A stretch of 6,208 nt of DNA. Origin: Ignavibacteria bacterium UBA6906 (lineage in GTDB: Bacteria; Bacteroidota; Ignavibacteria; UBA10030; UBA6906). The position numbers were made by a program, and so were the translations under genes. The DNA lies in contig DKBG01000033.1 in NCBI GenBank assembly GCA_002451155.1, positions 27,527-33,734 on the forward strand. Direction: 5' to 3'. The notes beneath the pieces are model-generated. The model did no database searches. It was not told the origin of the DNA and saw nothing but the letters and a program-made list of their open reading frames with translations. Shown one piece after another: positions 5,581 to 6,208 of the stretch. Each line of letters begins with the position of its first letter. Positions within the stretch are counted from its first letter, which is position 1.

Positions 5581-5828
5581 TGGCCGCAGACCTGCAGCAG
5601 GTACTTGCCCTTCTCGTCGTGGCAGCAACAGCTGTCCTCCTGGGCCGATTCGTTCGAAGGCGACGGCTCCGACGATCGTTCTCCCCCTGCGGGAAAGTCT
5701 GCTCCTGTCCCCACGAACAATCCCGGAAGGCAGTTTCCCCCACCTGGTTCCCCGACTCGCTTGAATCTCCGCGTGGAAAACACTACCATGACTATGACGC
5801 AACGGTCGGAAGGATACCTCCCCAATGA
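5577..5828 (+). CDS. FeoB-associated Cys-containing single-pass membrane protein
   Basis: 83 residues starting at ATGATG, overlapping the feoB stop (ATG at 5577 or 5580). One membrane helix (about residues 8-24, LALLVVAATAVLL) is followed by a strongly basic stretch (RFVRRRRLRR, 24-33), so the C-terminus should be cytoplasmic. A Cys cluster follows: Cys38, Cys42 and Cys44 (CGKVCSC). Small proteins of this layout sit after feoB in many bacteria and are annotated as FeoB-associated Cys-rich membrane proteins, sometimes compared with FeoC. Their role is unproven, with metal hand-over or stabilising FeoB proposed. The tail beyond residue 45 is longer than usual and has HYHDYD (69-74). Its TGA overlaps the start of the next gene. 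Position, topology and Cys cluster support the call; sequence similarity alone is weak. Confidence 0.75.
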   Translation: MMAADLQQVLALLVVAATAVLLGRFVRRRRLRRSFSPCGKVCSCPHEQSRKAVSPTWFPDSLESPRGKHYHDYDATVGRIPPQ

Positions 5829-6148
5829 CAGAACAGAGCAGGCCGGCACTGAAGGAATCTCAGGTGATCGATGCCCTTCGAGAATGTTACGATCCTGAGA
5901 TCCCCGTCAACCTGGTTGACCTGGGGCTGATCTACGATGTGAAGATCATCGATGATTGGATAGGAGTGAAGATGACTCTAACCACACCCGGGTGTGGAAT
6001 GAGCGGCGTGATCTCGCAACAGGTCCGGAACCGCCTCCTGAAGCTGCCTGGCATCAAAGATGCTGACGTTCGGATCGTCTGGGAACCCGCATGGTCTCCC
6101 GCACGAATGTCCGAAGACGCGAAAAAGAAGCTGGGGTTTACCGCCTAA
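5825..6148 (+). CDS. MIP18/DUF59 family iron-sulfur cluster assembly factor (SufT/PaaD-like)
   Basis: 107 residues, one MIP18-type domain along its whole length. The hallmarks are DPEIPVNLVDLGLIYDVKI (23-41), TLTTPGCGM with the conserved Cys57 (51-59), and VWEPAWSPARMSEDAKKKLG (85-104). Relatives (SufT, the PaaD N-terminal domain, eukaryotic CIA2/MIP18) help load Fe-S clusters into target proteins in the cytoplasm, and Cys57 is the likely working residue. The start codon overlaps the previous stop as ATGA. A weak GGAAGG lies 12 bases upstream, so translation is probably coupled. As the last gene of an Fe(II)-uptake operon it links iron import to Fe-S assembly. SufT proper often carries an extra N-terminal region that is absent here, so no gene symbol is given. 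Confidence 0.9.
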   Translation: MTEQSRPALKESQVIDALRECYDPEIPVNLVDLGLIYDVKIIDDWIGVKMTLTTPGCGMSGVISQQVRNRLLKLPGIKDADVRIVWEPAWSPARMSEDAKKKLGFTA

Positions 6149-6161
6149 TCCCCCTCAGTGA

Positions 6162-6203
6162 GGCGTCCTCTTCGCGTGTAAGGGGACGGCCGTTCTTTCT
6201 GTT
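6162..6203 (+). terminator. Factor-independent terminator of the feo operon
   Basis: GGCGTCCTCTT (6162-6172) pairs with AAGGGGACGGCC (6180-6191) as an 11-bp stem with one bulged G and one wobble, around a 7-base loop. GTTCTTTCTGTT follows, which is only moderately T-rich. It begins 13 bases after the stop of the MIP18 gene and closes the operon. Confidence 0.65.
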
Positions 6204-6208
6204 CCCTC

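Overview
The window looks like bacterial chromosome of moderate G+C (judged by eye, not counted). It probably comes from the Bacteroidota/Chlorobiota side of the FCB group or a related uncultured lineage. The hints are a small Hc1-type histone-like protein, a TMTC-like multi-membrane glycosyltransferase and a FeoB with the ACAIPG/SCSARLPVY gate signatures. This placement is a guess from protein style; no marker gene is present.

Left part, minus strand (1-1894): the N-terminal 392 codons of a GT-C/TMTC-like membrane glycosyltransferase run off the left edge. Upstream of it are a clear factor-independent terminator, a 69-residue Hc1-like histone protein and an unrecognised 107-codon ORF. A 31-codon ORF with a strong Shine-Dalgarno overlaps the start of the glycosyltransferase gene.

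Middle (1895-2706): there is no intact gene. On the minus strand, stretches that read like real protein occur in successive frames, broken by stops and frame changes, which suggests a decayed gene of unknown family. The last 150 bases are AT-rich and hold the control region of the next operon.

Right part, plus strand (2707-6203): a compact ferrous-iron operon consisting of a Fur-family regulator, feoA, feoB, a short Cys-containing single-pass protein of the FeoB-associated type, and a MIP18/DUF59 iron-sulfur assembly factor. A good sigma70-like promoter has a perfect 6-8-6 inverted repeat over its -10 box, and the operon ends in a hairpin terminator. feoA and feoB are 8 bases apart, and the last two junctions are ATGA-type overlaps, so translation is probably coupled. 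The likely logic is that the Fur-family protein senses metal and controls its own operon, FeoA/FeoB import Fe(II), the Cys protein assists FeoB at the membrane, and the MIP18 protein acts in loading iron into Fe-S proteins.

This is mostly a known system. The points worth a second look are the altered G4 and G5 motifs of FeoB, the Fe-S assembly gene built into the feo operon, the candidate operator, the decayed gene, and the short overlapping ORF before the glycosyltransferase.
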